Shown here: one piece after another, positions 25,408-39,400 of the stretch
How positions within the stretch are numbered: position 1 is the first letter of the stretch
Layout of the letters: each line of letters starts with the position of its first letter
NCBI GenBank assembly: GCA_036971615.1
Contig: JAYKKR010000027.1
Location: forward strand, 248,001-312,000
Direction of reading: 5' to 3'
Length of the DNA: 64,000 bases
Source: Amyloporia xantha
Taxonomy: Eukaryota > Basidiomycota > Agaricomycetes > Polyporales > Adustoporiaceae
Notes under the pieces: model-generated
Database searches by the model: none
Seen by the model: only the letters and a program-made list of their open reading frames with translations
What the model was told of the DNA's origin: nothing
Translations under genes and position numbers: made by a program

Positions 25408-25805
25408 AGAGCTGAAAAACAAAAATTAAGGCCCGCCCAGCCCGAGGGCCGAAGCGGGACAGGAAAATATTGAGACGGTGCATGAACCGAAGCTCATACA
25501 AACCGCAGGGCCCCCCTGAGGACATGGTCGCCGTGCTATGAGGGACCCCCACGGCCCACACTCCCTGGTAGATGAAGGGGACTGTGCCATCAAGGTAAGT
25601 ATGAGGTGTTCATATGGCTGGCCCATTTCTTATGTACTATCCTCCGAGTGCGCACGGACCATGCTGTTTAGGGCAGGTGCCATGGCGAATCCCTCTGTGT
25701 ATGATGAATCGATGTCATTGATTCATTCGATGAAGTTTTGCATTTGCAGGACGCGTCTGACTAGTATACGAGCTCGAGGGAATTAATGAATTTACTAAGA
25801 TATCA

Positions 25806-28631
25806 CTACCAATAGTCCTGCGCCCTATATCCTACCACCTCAGCTTTCGCCCGCTTCTTCTTCTCCGCCTCCCATCGCTCGATCCACTTCCCCATTTTCC
25901 GCCGCGAGTTCTCACTCCCCACATTCACCGTCGCGATCATCTTTCCCCAGTCCAGCGACAGCGCAAAGCATGTCAGCTCGAAGAACGAGCTGTGCTCAGA
26001 ATACGGCACGCCGTACACCTGCAGCGTGGCCGTCGAGTTCTTCATCGGGTTCATCTGCGCGTAGGTGAAGGTACGGCTCTGAGAGCGCGAAATGATGGTG
26101 GACACGGACGGAATCATGTCGCTTCCCGTTGGCGCTGAAAAGCTAGAGACGGACACGACTTGTGAGTTAATGGACAGTCACATTCCATGGGGTGAACATA
26201 CGTCCAACCTGTAGGCCTAAAGCCAACAGCTTTGCTATAATGTCCCTTGAAGCGCTCGACATAGTCCTTCAGCCTATCCGACGCAATGACTCCGAGTGGA
26301 ACGAGATGAATGCCTCCCTCAAGAGGGTCCTTCGTTAGTAGCGCATCCAACTCTGGATCGGCCTGACAACGTAAAATGGCAGCCTTGCGCGAGTCGCAGT
26401 AAACTTTAGTCTGCAGAGCTCGCGCAATAGCTATGGTTGACGAGTGAATACTCATATATTTTACGACGAGAATATAGGAAATACCTTTCACAATACGCTC
26501 CTTCCCGATAGAATAAGTCCTGCGCATCAGAACCCATGAGCCAAGTTCTCAGAACGATAAAGTCAATGAAAGCCCATACCCGACAACGACGAGCACTTTC
26601 CCTTGTTTCGAGTCCTTTAAATTCTCGCGCGGCTTGTCTGGCGTAGTGAGCCAACTGTCCATTGTCTTATTTTGTCTCCCCTTCGCAATAGCATCCGCGT
26701 CATGCAGAGACTCGCCCTGGACGATCCTTCTCGCCAGTTCAGCACAAGCAGAAATTACTTGCGGCTGCGGAGGAAAGCAGTACTGTAACAAGGGTGAACA
26801 TGTGCATCGCTCTATGGTCGGCAATAAATCGCACCTTGGGATCGAGATAAGTCGTGTCGAGGTAGACATGGTCTATCCGCTTGCCCTTTATTGCGGGGTG
26901 CAGAATGTGCTGCGGTGACGCACGGAAGTCGCCGCAGTGCAGGTACCGGAACGTCTTGGAGGAACCGACAGAGGGGGACTTGAAGGCGCTGTCACCTGCG
27001 TCGACGGTTTGCGGCCCTTCAAAGAGGAACAGACATGAACCAGGACCTAAGTGATGCCTCGTAAGACTCCTGCACGACGAAGTAGAATAGAAAACAGAGC
27101 CCGCACAGTGATTTGCCTCGATCAGCGTCACACGGACACCACCCGAGTCGGGGATTGTTGTCGCGACGTCCATGGGAAGTGGATGCACCCATTCGCGGCC
27201 TACACCCAGCATGTGCACTATTAAGTTGGCAGTGCCCTCTGAGCAATAAATAGGGCCACTCTTCCAGTTGTTGGACAGGTTCGTGTAATGATCGGAATGC
27301 GCGTGTCTACAAGAACGTCAGTAACCTTATTCGACCGCTATGTAAGGACTGAGATTCACGTTAAGAAGTAGGTCGTCACGCCAGGGATAGTGCCGTAGCG
27401 GAACGCGTCTACGGCGATGGGCATGCCCTGCATGACCTTGTAAAATGGTGCCTTTCGCCGCCCACCGTTTCCCTTCGTTGGTCGGAAATTGCGATCTTCG
27501 GCTGCAGACGCTTCCTTCCATGCCTCATTCTCTTTGTGTGAGGTCATGAGCTTAGAGAAGACACCAGTGTCTCCACGACTGGGCTGTTCAACAGGTTCTT
27601 GCTTGATAGGCGGCGTTCGTGGTATCGAGATGGAGGAGAGAGGGCGAAGTGGTTTTGGTGTTGACGTGGGAGGATTAAGGACGGTCTTGGTATTTGACTC
27701 ATGCGTCGATGTTGAATCTACCATCGAATCGATACAATTATTGACATGCTTCTGTACATCCTGCAACGAGTGCCATTAATTTCACATAAGAGCTAATCAA
27801 TCCAATGAGACATACTAGATCATTTAATCCCCTGAGTTTCGTATCACACAAAGGACATGATGTTACATTGTCTTCTACTTGCACTGGAGATGGTTCATCA
27901 TCGTCCAAGGTCAAGTCAATGTCTACGGCATCCTCTTCTTCCAGCTCAGTCGTCAGGTCTGGATCGCCTAAATCCAACTCGTCGTCGCCTGTTGCCCACT
28001 CCTCGTCGGGAAGTTCTTTTGTTTCTCTGCCAACCTCTCCGCTTGCAAGCTGCGGCGATGGGGGAATAGGGGGGACAAGAAGACCGGCTTGCAGCCCGCT
28101 GTTAGGGAAGTGCGCCTGGCACACCGCTGGAGAACTCATCGTCGTACTTGACGGGAGTAACATAGAAGGCATACCAAACGATGGAGACCTTGCCCGTGTG
28201 GAAGGCAGCTCCGAGCCACCGGGGAGTAATAGGGAAGACGGAGGACCAAAGTAATTCTCCACATTTTCGTAGAGGTCTTCGGATGGGCTATGGTTTTCGC
28301 GCTTGACATGGAGTACATCAAGACCAGATAGCGCATGAAGACGCTTGCTACGAGCCTCACGTCCTTCTGAATTCGTCTTGCTGCCCAGAGACCCCTGTTT
28401 CGAGCTCCCTGCCAGAGGAGACGAAGTGAGATCAATCACTACATCCTCATCGTCTATGACGATGATGTCTTCTGCGAGGACAATATGTTGCACGTCTTTC
28501 CCTCTCTTTTCCTTTGTATGTCGAGCATCTGGCTGAGGCTTAGCCTTCTTCTGGGCAGGTGCATTGCTGCATTGGCCGAAGAAATCGAGCAGTGTTGCGG
28601 ACTGTGGAGTCGCTTTCCTCTTCTTGGCCAT
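25806..28631 (-). CDS. PSO2: DNA interstrand cross-link repair nuclease Pso2/Snm1 (DCLRE1A type)
   Basis: A nuclear metallo-beta-lactamase/beta-CASP 5' exonuclease that trims DNA around interstrand cross-links, about 800 residues. The N-terminus MAKKRKATPQSATLLDFFG contains a PIP-box-like SATLLDFF, then an acidic Ser-rich region. A UBZ4-type zinc finger follows near 27740-27850 (CPLC, then HVNNC). The MBL domain has the metal-binding HAHSDHYTNL near 27290-27310, GPIYCSEGTANLI, IEANHCAGSCLFLFEG, YLHCGDFRASP and YLDTTYLDPKY. The beta-CASP part has VVVGTYSIGKERI and IHLVPLG. The C-terminal block is VYGVPYSEHSSFFEL, and the protein ends YRAQDYW. All catalytic blocks are present with consistent exon joins. 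Confidence 0.95.
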
Positions 28632-28939
28632 CGCAAGACAAACGGTGGGTACGAAGCAAGCTATAACATAGGATTATCCTCAGAAATAGTGCACGAGAGG
28701 AAAGTCTCCCAATAGTAAAGACTGAAGTTCTCCTGATATCAATTGGCGCTCGCTTGAACGCATCCGTGACAGTGACAGTCCTGTGACTGAATAGGAGCAA
28801 TGAATTTGACATGTAGGCGCTGAATTTGACTGCAATCGATCTCTCGAGTGTGGCGGCCTCAGTGCTGACTTTCTCCACCGGAGACTCTGGGTTCAGTATT
28901 CCTTCCTGTGCAACACAATAATTCCTCTGGATTGTATCA
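28632..28939. other. Intergenic region
   Basis: Upstream region of PSO2 and 3' flank of the small conserved gene. No features seen. Confidence 0.4.
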
Positions 28940-29453
28940 TTACACAGGCCCTAGTACACCCGGCAGGTTCTCTTTTATGTACTCCACAACACCATCCGGT
29001 CCCTTCTCCACATGAAGCCCGTACGGGATACTAAACGTCTTGATGCCTGGCACGATCTCTCTGGCAACGGCCACGATTTCCTGCAGCTATGCATAAGCAG
29101 TAACACTGGATGAATCTCGTGCCAGAAAATGTCTACCTGTGATTGCTCTGGAGTCCACATCGATGCCGTAAACTGAACGGTATGTCAACTGGATGTCCAG
29201 ATTCGATACTGACCGCGCTCACTAAAACGTCCGGCCGCTCCTGTTCCAGAGTAGGCCTCACATCTTCCACTTCTGTTGTGGGTCCGCCATCAGCTTATTT
29301 CAAATTCGATAGCGGTAGCACGATGACTTACTCTCGATGTTAGTCACATGCACTATGGTATAACGATCCCTTGACGTCTTCCACCACACGTCCGATGAGG
29401 CGTTTCGCTCGCTCTGGGGCGGTGTTGACGGTAATCAGCCGAATCACAGACAT
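28940..29453 (-). CDS. Small conserved fungal protein of unknown function
   Basis: About 110 residues after removing three short introns. The product begins MSVIRLITVNTAPERAKRLIGRVVEDVK, continues DRYTIVHVTNIE, EDVRPTLEQERPDVLVSA, FTASMWTPEQSQ, LQEIVAVAREIVPGIKTF and SIPYGLHVEKGPDGVVEYI, and ends LPGVLGPV. I believe similar hypothetical proteins occur across Agaricomycetes, but I know no function. The hydrophobic N-terminal strand followed by alternating helices and strands suggests a small alpha/beta fold. The frame breaks at 29368-29370 (CCC on the + strand; CC would restore DVKDRYTIV), again most likely an indel error. Exon joins were found by eye and could shift by a few bases. Confidence 0.6.
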
Positions 29454-29830
29454 CGTTGAAATGAAATGGTCTGCAGCAGAGTTGCAGACTATTTATGGGC
29501 ACTCGCGATCCTATGTGAGCAATTGCGCAATAATACGGGGTGCCGCGTTCCCAGCCTCGCATCCCGTGACAAGAAAAGTGCCCTTGGGCATCGCTTCACA
29601 TGAAGTAGCATCCAATGCTCCTCTGAAATTTCTTAGTGCTGGTATATGATGTACATCTGATGAACTACAAAGCATCAAAAGCGTCAACTATACGACATTA
29701 TCATAGTGCAAAACATCAAAGCATCCAAGTTTCATCCAGTGATCCGCGAAGGAAATGAAATACCCAGCCCTAACAGACCTCGCGATATAAAGGAAATTCT
29801 AGCCGATATGGTGCTTCAAGAATCCAAACG
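29454..29830. other. Intergenic region
   Basis: Promoter of the small conserved gene and 3' flank of the carboxypeptidase gene. No gene recognised. Confidence 0.4.
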
Positions 29831-32800
29831 TCATGCATGGAATGGCGGTACTGCAGTGGGGAAAGAAGGTATTGCAGTAGGGAGAGACGGTATTGAGAAG
29901 GGAAAAGACGGTGTTGGGAAGGGCCCAAACGGCGACCAGGCTTTCTCCACCACGCCCGAACTAACTTGTACAGCGGTTGCCGTTGCTGTGACAATGTAAC
30001 TCTCCCAAGCTGCGATAGTAGCGGAAGGGAATGTGTACGTCGACTGCGTTGCTCCTGAACCGACGTAAATCCCAGACTGCCCAGGCAAGACATTTTCCGC
30101 GAGCGACGAGACCTCTCCACCAACAACCGTGACTTGGCCATCGATTGTAGTTACAAGGCCAGTGGGATCATTGCCGAGGACGAAGTCCCGCACGAATACG
30201 TATGCCTGCAATCAGAACGCGGTCAGACCAGTGCCTAACAGACTTCGATATGCAGACATCAAGATACTGACGTTGGCGGGCTGCTGCTGGGAAACAAGAT
30301 GCCCTGCGCCTTTGAGCAGGATATACGTCCAGTTCCGCTCCTGGTGAACAATTCCTGCAAAACTTCCATCATCACCTAACCAAGGAGTGGCTGGTTCCTT
30401 CGTGAAACCCTGAATTCCACCGAAGGTTGTGTTCTAGATCAAATCTTGAGTATCCACTCAAACTAGACAATGCTTCGACCAAATATACCTGAATCACGAC
30501 TGCAGCACGAGTGTCAATTTGAATACGTATAACACAAACTTCAAGAAACTTACCTTGAGTTCCACGGTGCGTAATGAGGGAATCATCATTTCCAGAAAAG
30601 AACACAAATGATACACCTCGAAGGGTTGCGTTTGTCGCCAACTCAGTAAGGAATGCCATCGGCCTTGACAAGGTCTCAGTAAGCCATCCCTGCTCAGCCA
30701 CTGAAAAACTCACTCGACGCCTATAGAGTGGTCAGTGACGGTTAGTGCATACAGGCAAGGTACCCACTTGGATCATTATAATCATTATCCGCGCCACCTG
30801 GCAACGGTGCGAGGTTCTCTCAACAGCTCGACATAGCGAAGAAGGATGGCATACCTAAGAACGGATAATAGTCCATTTCGCCAACCCATTGCTTGCTCGT
30901 GGGTGCATGAAGAGCCGCGACAGTTTGAGGATCTGGAACCCATCGATATGCCATCCATATCCCCAGTTGAACAACCGAGGCTCACCATTGTAAAATACGC
31001 TGCCGTCCAATGGAATCTCAGGGTTGAGAGCGTCAGGAATGTCATACACCTGAACATGACCTCAATCAGATTACGCATACTTGAGCAGCGGACTGGGAGA
31101 AGGCCTTACGTCGATGCCATTAAAGCTTCCAGTGACGCCTGCGGGTCCAATTTTGTCAGTATCATCGTCAGAGAACACATGTTCACATACTCACTCCACG
31201 GGTAAGTGAAGTTGAGGGCATACTCGATCATCGCGTCGTACAAAAAACACCCATACCACGGGTCTATCGTGCCATTTGCCCGTCCTGCCAAGTCCCTCTT
31301 CATATGCTCACGGCGGACATGGTTTGCGCGTCCCCGGGCACGTGTACTGTCATCGCCATACCGCCTCTTTCCCTCGTTCAGAAGGTCTCTCTTGGATAGC
31401 AATGATTTGCTTTTAGCAAAATAGACTTCCGATGCGCGTCCAGGGTCTGTGGGGTATACCAATTGTAGGTCGGGGAAGTAGCCATCTTGGGGATATGTCA
31501 AGTTGAGATCATATCCACAGAGGTGCTCTCTGTGAATCATAATTTAGGTGACCATCACGGCGAAGTAAACAGATGGTACTTACTGCTCTACAAACCACTG
31601 GAAGACTTCGGGATCATAACCGATCAGCTGCGGATACGTCTGTATTACTGTTGTCTAGTGTATGGTGGTCAAAATACGGTCAGATCACTGCAAGACAAGG
31701 CGGCGTACACACGTACCGTAGGTACGTACTCGAAGACAGCCTCAGAACCGACCGTACCATCGCCTATAGCAATCTTTGCGAGATTCACAGGTGGGTTGGA
31801 AAGCTGAAAGTATGCCTTCGTGATGTATGGCTAAAAGGAACCCTGAGCCCGAGATCATCAGGTGATACACCGTGCTCACGATGTACGTTCCGGCGTAGCT
31901 CTCCCCGGTCAAGTACAGAGGCCGTGTTGCCAAACTGGGAAACACTTTGACCAGGTTCTCTAGAAATCCCATCTGGGTAAAAGGTGTGGCGTCTTCAGCT
32001 TGAGGATGCAAAGGCGGGTTGGTAACTTACAAAATCAGTCCCTACTTGATCCTCGTCATAAACTATCATAGTCAATGATCAGCCAATATTAACGAATATC
32101 AAGAACGAGTTTACCGAATCCAGTGTCATCAGCCGTCGACCATCCTGTGCCTCTGCAAGAAAAGAATATTTATTCTGTAACGACGAGTAATGCTCAAGGG
32201 AAGCTCACACTGGTTGGTCGACCCAAATGTAGTCTGCGAGCCTGTTCCAGCTATAGTTGTTCTCGTAGGCTGAATAATCAGGATTGATGTGGATAGGTCC
32301 ATTCTGTTCACATGATATAAGCGGTGAGTGGCTAGACAGAGAGCTATGTATATTTCATCCGACCTCGTAGAGCAATCCTAGAAGGCTCGACGCTCCTGGA
32401 CTGCATGTCGATGATTAATTTTCGTAAAATGGAGCATATCGCGGGAGCACCACGAAGCTTACCCTCCATTGAGCCAGATGCCCCACGGTTCATCACTCCG
32501 TTCGCCCGCGGCCGCGGTCAGCGATCCGTTTTCATTCTCAAATGCCCAAAAGTATAAGGTGTCATTCGGATGACCCGCCCGCTGTACTGGAATGTTTCCC
32601 GCAAAATTACGCCCCAGGTCCCAGGTGATGTTCGGCAGAGGCTCTGTAACCTCGAAATCTGTGTCATGGCCATGCCTGGTTACTACATCTTCTACTCAAG
32701 GCAGGGACAGTGAGACGACTTACAACTCTGCCAGGCAGGACCGTACTCTTCATCGGGCATATCTGGGTAAACATGGGGCCAACTGCTGGTGATCTGGCCT

Positions 32801-32862
32801 CGGACTACCGGAAGGGCAGAGATAGCCAACAGCGCAAGTAGTGACAGCGGCAGGTCCAGCAT
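29831..32862 (-). CDS. Secreted serine carboxypeptidase (S10 family)
   Basis: A secreted or vacuolar exopeptidase that removes C-terminal residues. The N-terminus MLDLPLSLLALLAISALPVVRG is a clear signal peptide. Then come WLNGGPGASSLLGLLYENGP (substrate-binding oxyanion region), ADYIWVDQPV, and the catalytic serine in LTGESYAGTYI (about 31895). The catalytic Asp is in FFSGNDDSL (about 30580), and the catalytic His in LLKGAGHLVSQQQP (about 30290). Several N-glycosylation sequons are present. The C-terminal tail is unusual: a Ser/Thr-rich part, then a repetitive Pro/Phe/Ser run (PFGPFPTPSFPFSIPSLPT and similar), ending PPFHA; it may be a wall-interaction tail. I chose the start at 32862 because it opens directly on the signal peptide; an upstream in-frame ATG at 32895 would add 11 polar residues. 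A TATA-like run lies near 32910-32920. Confidence 0.93.
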
Positions 32863-33692
32863 GGTGGGCAGCTCAGGTTTGAACTTAACACCCACTTACT
32901 CTATAGCAGCCTTTTTATCCTCGACGTCTTGATCCTTGATTGGGAAGCGGCCCCTGGATTGAACTTTACTCACATGAAAAAGAGGATGCAGTAGCAGTCA
33001 GCAACAGCCGTAGGTCGAGGCTCATGCGGCAGGGGCTGACTGCTGACTCGATGAAGGATCCGAACATCCATGTCACCCAAGTATAAACAGCATTGCGGAT
33101 GGGACAATAGGGAAAAGACGCGAGGAACAATAGACGGATGAGACCTTCACAACCCAGGCGCTCCGAGGATATTTCCGACCCATTAAATTGTTCATTCGAT
33201 TGTGAAATTGGCGTGGTGATACGCCGTGTAGAGCGGGTAGATTGCTCACTATGACCACGTTATATGCAGAAAACAGCTCATCAAGCCCAGATGTTGTGTG
33301 CACATATGTAGCACACTGGTGCAAGTTAAAAAGTTTCTTGCTTGCAGTTCAATCTCGAGATCCGGAAGTCCGGGTTTCATGATCACATGAGTCTCGATCA
33401 TATGATAGATCGTACATGAAGTCCTCCAGTTGACTAAACGGGCAGCACACGGGGAGACAATTACTAGTCCCCTGTGCGGGCTTAGAATATGGCGACAGAG
33501 GTCGACACACCCCGAGGCCCAGAGCCATGCGGTCTGTAGTAGACTTCGCGAAACATAGGTAACACCACAACAGTAGCATCCAGGGGCAGACAAAATCGAG
33601 TTGCGATGTTCATACATATCCCTTCGACGGTGGCAGATATTAATAGAAGTCCGTAGATTGAATACCGTACAACAACAAAAGAAACGACACGA
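32863..33692. other. Intergenic region
   Basis: About 830 bp holding the carboxypeptidase promoter and the 3' flank of RPT4. Minus-strand open frames at 33073-33617 have no recognisable content. Confidence 0.45.
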
Positions 33693-35318
<1,626 letters not shown>

Positions 35319-35434
35319 AGCTGACGGTGGCGTATAGGTAAGAACGAGCTTGCGCGTCGCTCGTCTCGACGCGCCATTGTCACATGATTTACATTTGTAA
35401 TTGTGAAGACTGTTCTTTTTGTGCCGGTAAATAT

Positions 35435-35539
35435 GGCCTGGTGGTCTAGTAGTATGATTCCTTCTTAGGGTTTCCTATAGGCTAGGTTGCTTACGTAATC
35501 CGTTGGAGGAGGTCCCGGGTTCAATTCCCGGCTAGGCCC
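35435..35539 (+). tRNA. tRNA-Pro (anticodon AGG), with 33-nt intron
   Basis: The acceptor stem pairs GGCCTGG (35435-35441) with CTAGGCC (35532-35538), leaving discriminator C. The anticodon stem pairs CCTTC (35460-35464) with GGAGG (35505-35509). The loop reads TTAGGG with anticodon AGG at 35467-35469. An intron at 35471-35503 starts in the standard position, one base after the anticodon. The T arm is CCGGG/TTCAATT/CCCGG, the B box. A run of seven T at about 35571-35577 can end Pol III transcription. It starts only 116 bp from the RPT4 start, on the opposite strand. Confidence 0.93.
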
Positions 35540-35567
35540 TACTGCCGGGGTGGTGCTCTAGCTGTCC

Positions 35568-35578
35568 CGACTTTTTTT
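35568..35578 (+). terminator. Pol III oligo-T terminator of tRNA-Pro
   Basis: A run of seven T about 32 nt after the mature tRNA end, a standard RNA polymerase III stop signal. Confidence 0.75.
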
Positions 35579-36458
35579 AATTCTACACTGCACGCCAGTA
35601 CTTACTCCTAGGACCTGAAACGGATATTTCCCTCATTATACGCGTGCATATGCATGGTGTTTCGTGTAAACCTTGCATAAGTAAATATTAATGTGACAAT
35701 GACAACACTGTTCTCAATTCGCTCCAGCCGACGTCGACAAAGGCAGTTGAATATTTTTGTATTATAAAGATCTCAATGAGGTCGAAGCCTAGCTGGCCCG
35801 CCTTGCTCACTTGGTTTATTTGTCGAACACAAAAACAGAAGAGAAGCTTCGAAGCCCTGCACAGTTACGGCAAATGAAATGAGGCATCATTGTTTATTAT
35901 AAGAGCTGTTCTGAATCAGGACCCGAACAATGTATATGAGGCAGCCTGACAGACTTTATATACGTATGCAGCAGTTCTTGAATATGTGCTGCTCTATAGC
36001 TTGTGCACGATAGTTTGTAGAACAGGTCGTTCACTCATCGATGGCATTCGTGAGCTACTGGCTGACGTGCGACTCTGTCTACCCTCATGCATCCCTCGCA
36101 GGTAAAAACTAATCAAAAATGCCGTCATTGATGTTGCGGCATGAATGGCAACATTTAGGATCGCTATCGTATTCAGACTACACGGAGATGAATTTGTCAT
36201 GATCTAGCGTGAATGTGTTAGCTGCGCGTATCGTAACAATGATCTCGGCTACAAATGCAGGTAGGATATATGCTGTGAGACGAGTATATGAGTAAACAAC
36301 AACAGAAACGGAACTTGGCAGTTGGAACACACAGGCAACACAACGCACGGGGGCGTACCAAATGAATCAGTATGAAGGAGGGAATAAATGAAGGCAACGT
36401 CCTAATCGCAGTCACATCTGGGGACTGACACTATGGACGGATGCCAGCTCCGTCATAG
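35579..36458. other. Intergenic region, AT-rich
   Basis: Between tRNA-Pro and the 3' end of the RhoGEF gene. No gene recognised. Confidence 0.5.
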
Positions 36459-39400
36459 CTATGGATGTGGAGGCGTAGCCATCTGGAGTCTCATGACCTT
36501 GTCATCAGAGACCATGAGAATTTCGTCACGACCTGCTGATAGTGGGGGTGCGCGCTGCTGATATGGGTTGAGGTATTGTGTCTGTGGCGATGCCACACCG
36601 TGAGCGCTTCCAATTGACGATCGACTACTGTAAGCGCCAGGTGCGATGGGACTGTATGGACTATGGCCGTAACTCTGCTGATACGGGTTGTACTGAGTGG
36701 CAGAATTTGTAGTCGATAGAGGAGTATCAGCGAAAAGACATCGGAGATTGTTCCCTTGTATGATTTGTGACATCGAGCCCGTCTCCACATGTCTGATTTC
36801 CACGAAAGTCGGCTCAAACGCAAGAACATAGGGATAGTGAAGAGCTGTCAATGGTGTCAGCACGCCACTCCTTGCAACAAGTTACCGACTACACGCACCG
36901 AAACCCGTTGGGTAACCTTCCCAATATACCATGAAGTTTTTTCGTGATCGCCAGCCTGCCTTGTTGATATAAAAGGCAAATTCTACGTAACGTCAGTTCT
37001 ACGAGAAGCGAATTAAATGTTACATTCACACATACCATCATAACACAGTAGGAACTCATTATCGATTCGATAGATTGCCAATGGTCTAAGGTTCTCGCGC
37101 TTGCGCACAAATTCCAGTGATTGGTCGGCAGGGTCGAGGAGTCCCTGCGTGTCCAAGGTCTCCAGATCCACGATCTCGAAACCGTTGGTACATCCCACAC
37201 AAAGCCTCGTTTTCAAGAAATGAATGGAGCTAGACTGGACTGGAATGTAGAATTCCTACGGCGGTTCGGTAAGAACAGATGCGATCAGCTCTCGATTACA
37301 AGCATACCTTGAACACTCTCAGAGTGTCGTTCCCGCCTTGGAGAAGCTTGCGGAACGTGGGTTTACTCCTCCCACGAACGTTCTGATCAATTGGTTCTAG
37401 TGTCTTGATGGTACTTGACAACGGACTAGCCTTGACAACACATACAAGGGTCTTTCCGAGACAGACCCCTGCTTTGAAGAAGGATATATGCGATGCTATA
37501 CGTTTCGCACGTTTAAGACTTGCCATTGGGTCCATAGGATCGAGGGCATCGAGAGGGAAGGTAATGACCTGTCGCTCTGATCAGGGTTGGTAAGTTGCTC
37601 TGTCTATCCTACTCAAAGTACACTTACCGGACAGAACAATGAGAAGCTGGTAGTCTTCCAAGACGTCTACCTGCGAGACATCCTTGAGAGCGATAACCTT
37701 GACTGGCTCCCGATTTCGCTCTCTGAGATTTGACAGGTAGACACCGTCGTCGGTACCATACACAGCTCGTCCTCCATTATCTGCAAGGCCTGTTACACCC
37801 TTCATGAAGTGGCACTTGATCTGACAACACTCACTAAATGGAGCAGCACAATTGACCCGGTTAGGGCCAACAAAGAAACCTTCACTCAAGGTGACAGTCT
37901 CAAAGACCAAACTCCGCTCTCGCATTGCGTCCTGTTGCTTCTGAATATGTTCGACCCACTTCCGCTGGCTGACATAAGTGCTCGCCCACAACGTCATCTG
38001 ATAGTACTTGCGGCCAAGATGTACGAAAGTGATGGAAAACCCGCCCTTCGCATCCTTGATGGGTATAACCGGGGCATGTGGTGCATTTTTCAACAGTTTC
38101 TGCTTATCTCGGTCCTTGTGCGGCTTTCCCGACGAGAAATCGTCAGGCGCAGAGACCAGAAGCAGTTCCAGTGGTATTGGCTGTCACGACTTCAGCATAA
38201 GCATGACTAGATGGCTGCGCACTGAGATCTTACCCGACGATAGACTTTGTACTGTTCAACTTTGCTCTTGGCTTTGACCATGAGCAATGCATGATCAAAC
38301 AGGAACACTTGAAGCTCAGAACTATCGCCCTGCTTCTTGAGTGCACCTTTATAAATGAGTTCTCGCCCTTCCTCTTTCAGTCTTAGATCCTGTGTAATGA
38401 AAATGAAACAACGTAGCAATAATAAGAACAAAAATACACTGACGACTTCCTCTCCTGGTCGGAAGACTAGTTGCTGGTCAAGCTGTAAGAGATTGAACCT
38501 GTTCTCTGCCTTGCCAGTCTCGTTGTTCACAGCCTTCAGGAACTCGCGTACGATCTCGACGACTTTAGGTAGGGCGGCCTTATCGGGACTGTCATCGGGC
38601 GTGTGTTTCAAGACCGCTTCGAGAAGAAGTGGATATCTGGCGAGTCGCGTAGTTGGCTTCGTCAAATAACCATTGAGTTCCAACTTTCGCGACTCAGGGC
38701 GTCGTTCAATTTCCTGCATAGCGTCGGAAAATGAGCAAATACTGACGCAAAAGAAATAATCAATTGCGTACCTCAACGAATTGTGCAAATGCCGGATTTG
38801 TGCTCTTCTCCTTCTCAAACTCGTACTTGCCGTAAAGCTGATGGGCACCATAAGACACGAACGGTGCAAAATGGGGAACAGCCTCCAAGAGCACGTCTCC
38901 GATCTGCTCGACGACGGCGTACGACTTCTGGCGCTTGTTGAGTGCATCGCGTAAACGAGTATTCACTGCGATGATGTCGTGAATATTCCAGAAGACCTGC
39001 TCCACGAAATCAGTGCGACGTGGCTGAGGGATGATATCCAACTCTTTCAGAGGCTTGATCCAAAGCTGTTTGACCAATGGTCAATATCAAAGTAATGCGA
39101 GGAGAGCATCAACACGCACATCCCGTAGATACTCCATGTCGCGAACAAAGTCACGCTCGGTATATATGACTTCATTGATCGCCTCTTGGCGTCTCTTTTC
39201 GATGTCAGATACACTGTTGACGACTTCCTGAGGGACGGTGTGGATCCACAAGGTGCCTGGCTCCTAGCAGAGCGAAATTATTGATACACGGCTTATTGGA
39301 AACATGGTAATAGGAGAGCGCACCACGAGTTCACCTAAGCTTTCTCTGCTGATCTGCTTCTTCAGTCCCGGTTGAGGCTTCATGTTCAAGCGTGCCTGCT

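Larger units (their letters stand above)
23721..25805. other. Gene-poor region, about 2.1 kb
   Basis: No protein gene is recognised on either strand. It contains a short hairpin at 24794-24808 (CCGCGA, AAA, TCGCGG), a near-perfect 17-nt palindrome at 25253-25269, a telomere-type repeat at 25392-25407, and a GC-rich segment at about 25428-25560. A strong donor-like CAAG/GTAAGTATG is at about 25591-25603. A non-coding RNA gene is possible; see the findings. Confidence 0.5.
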
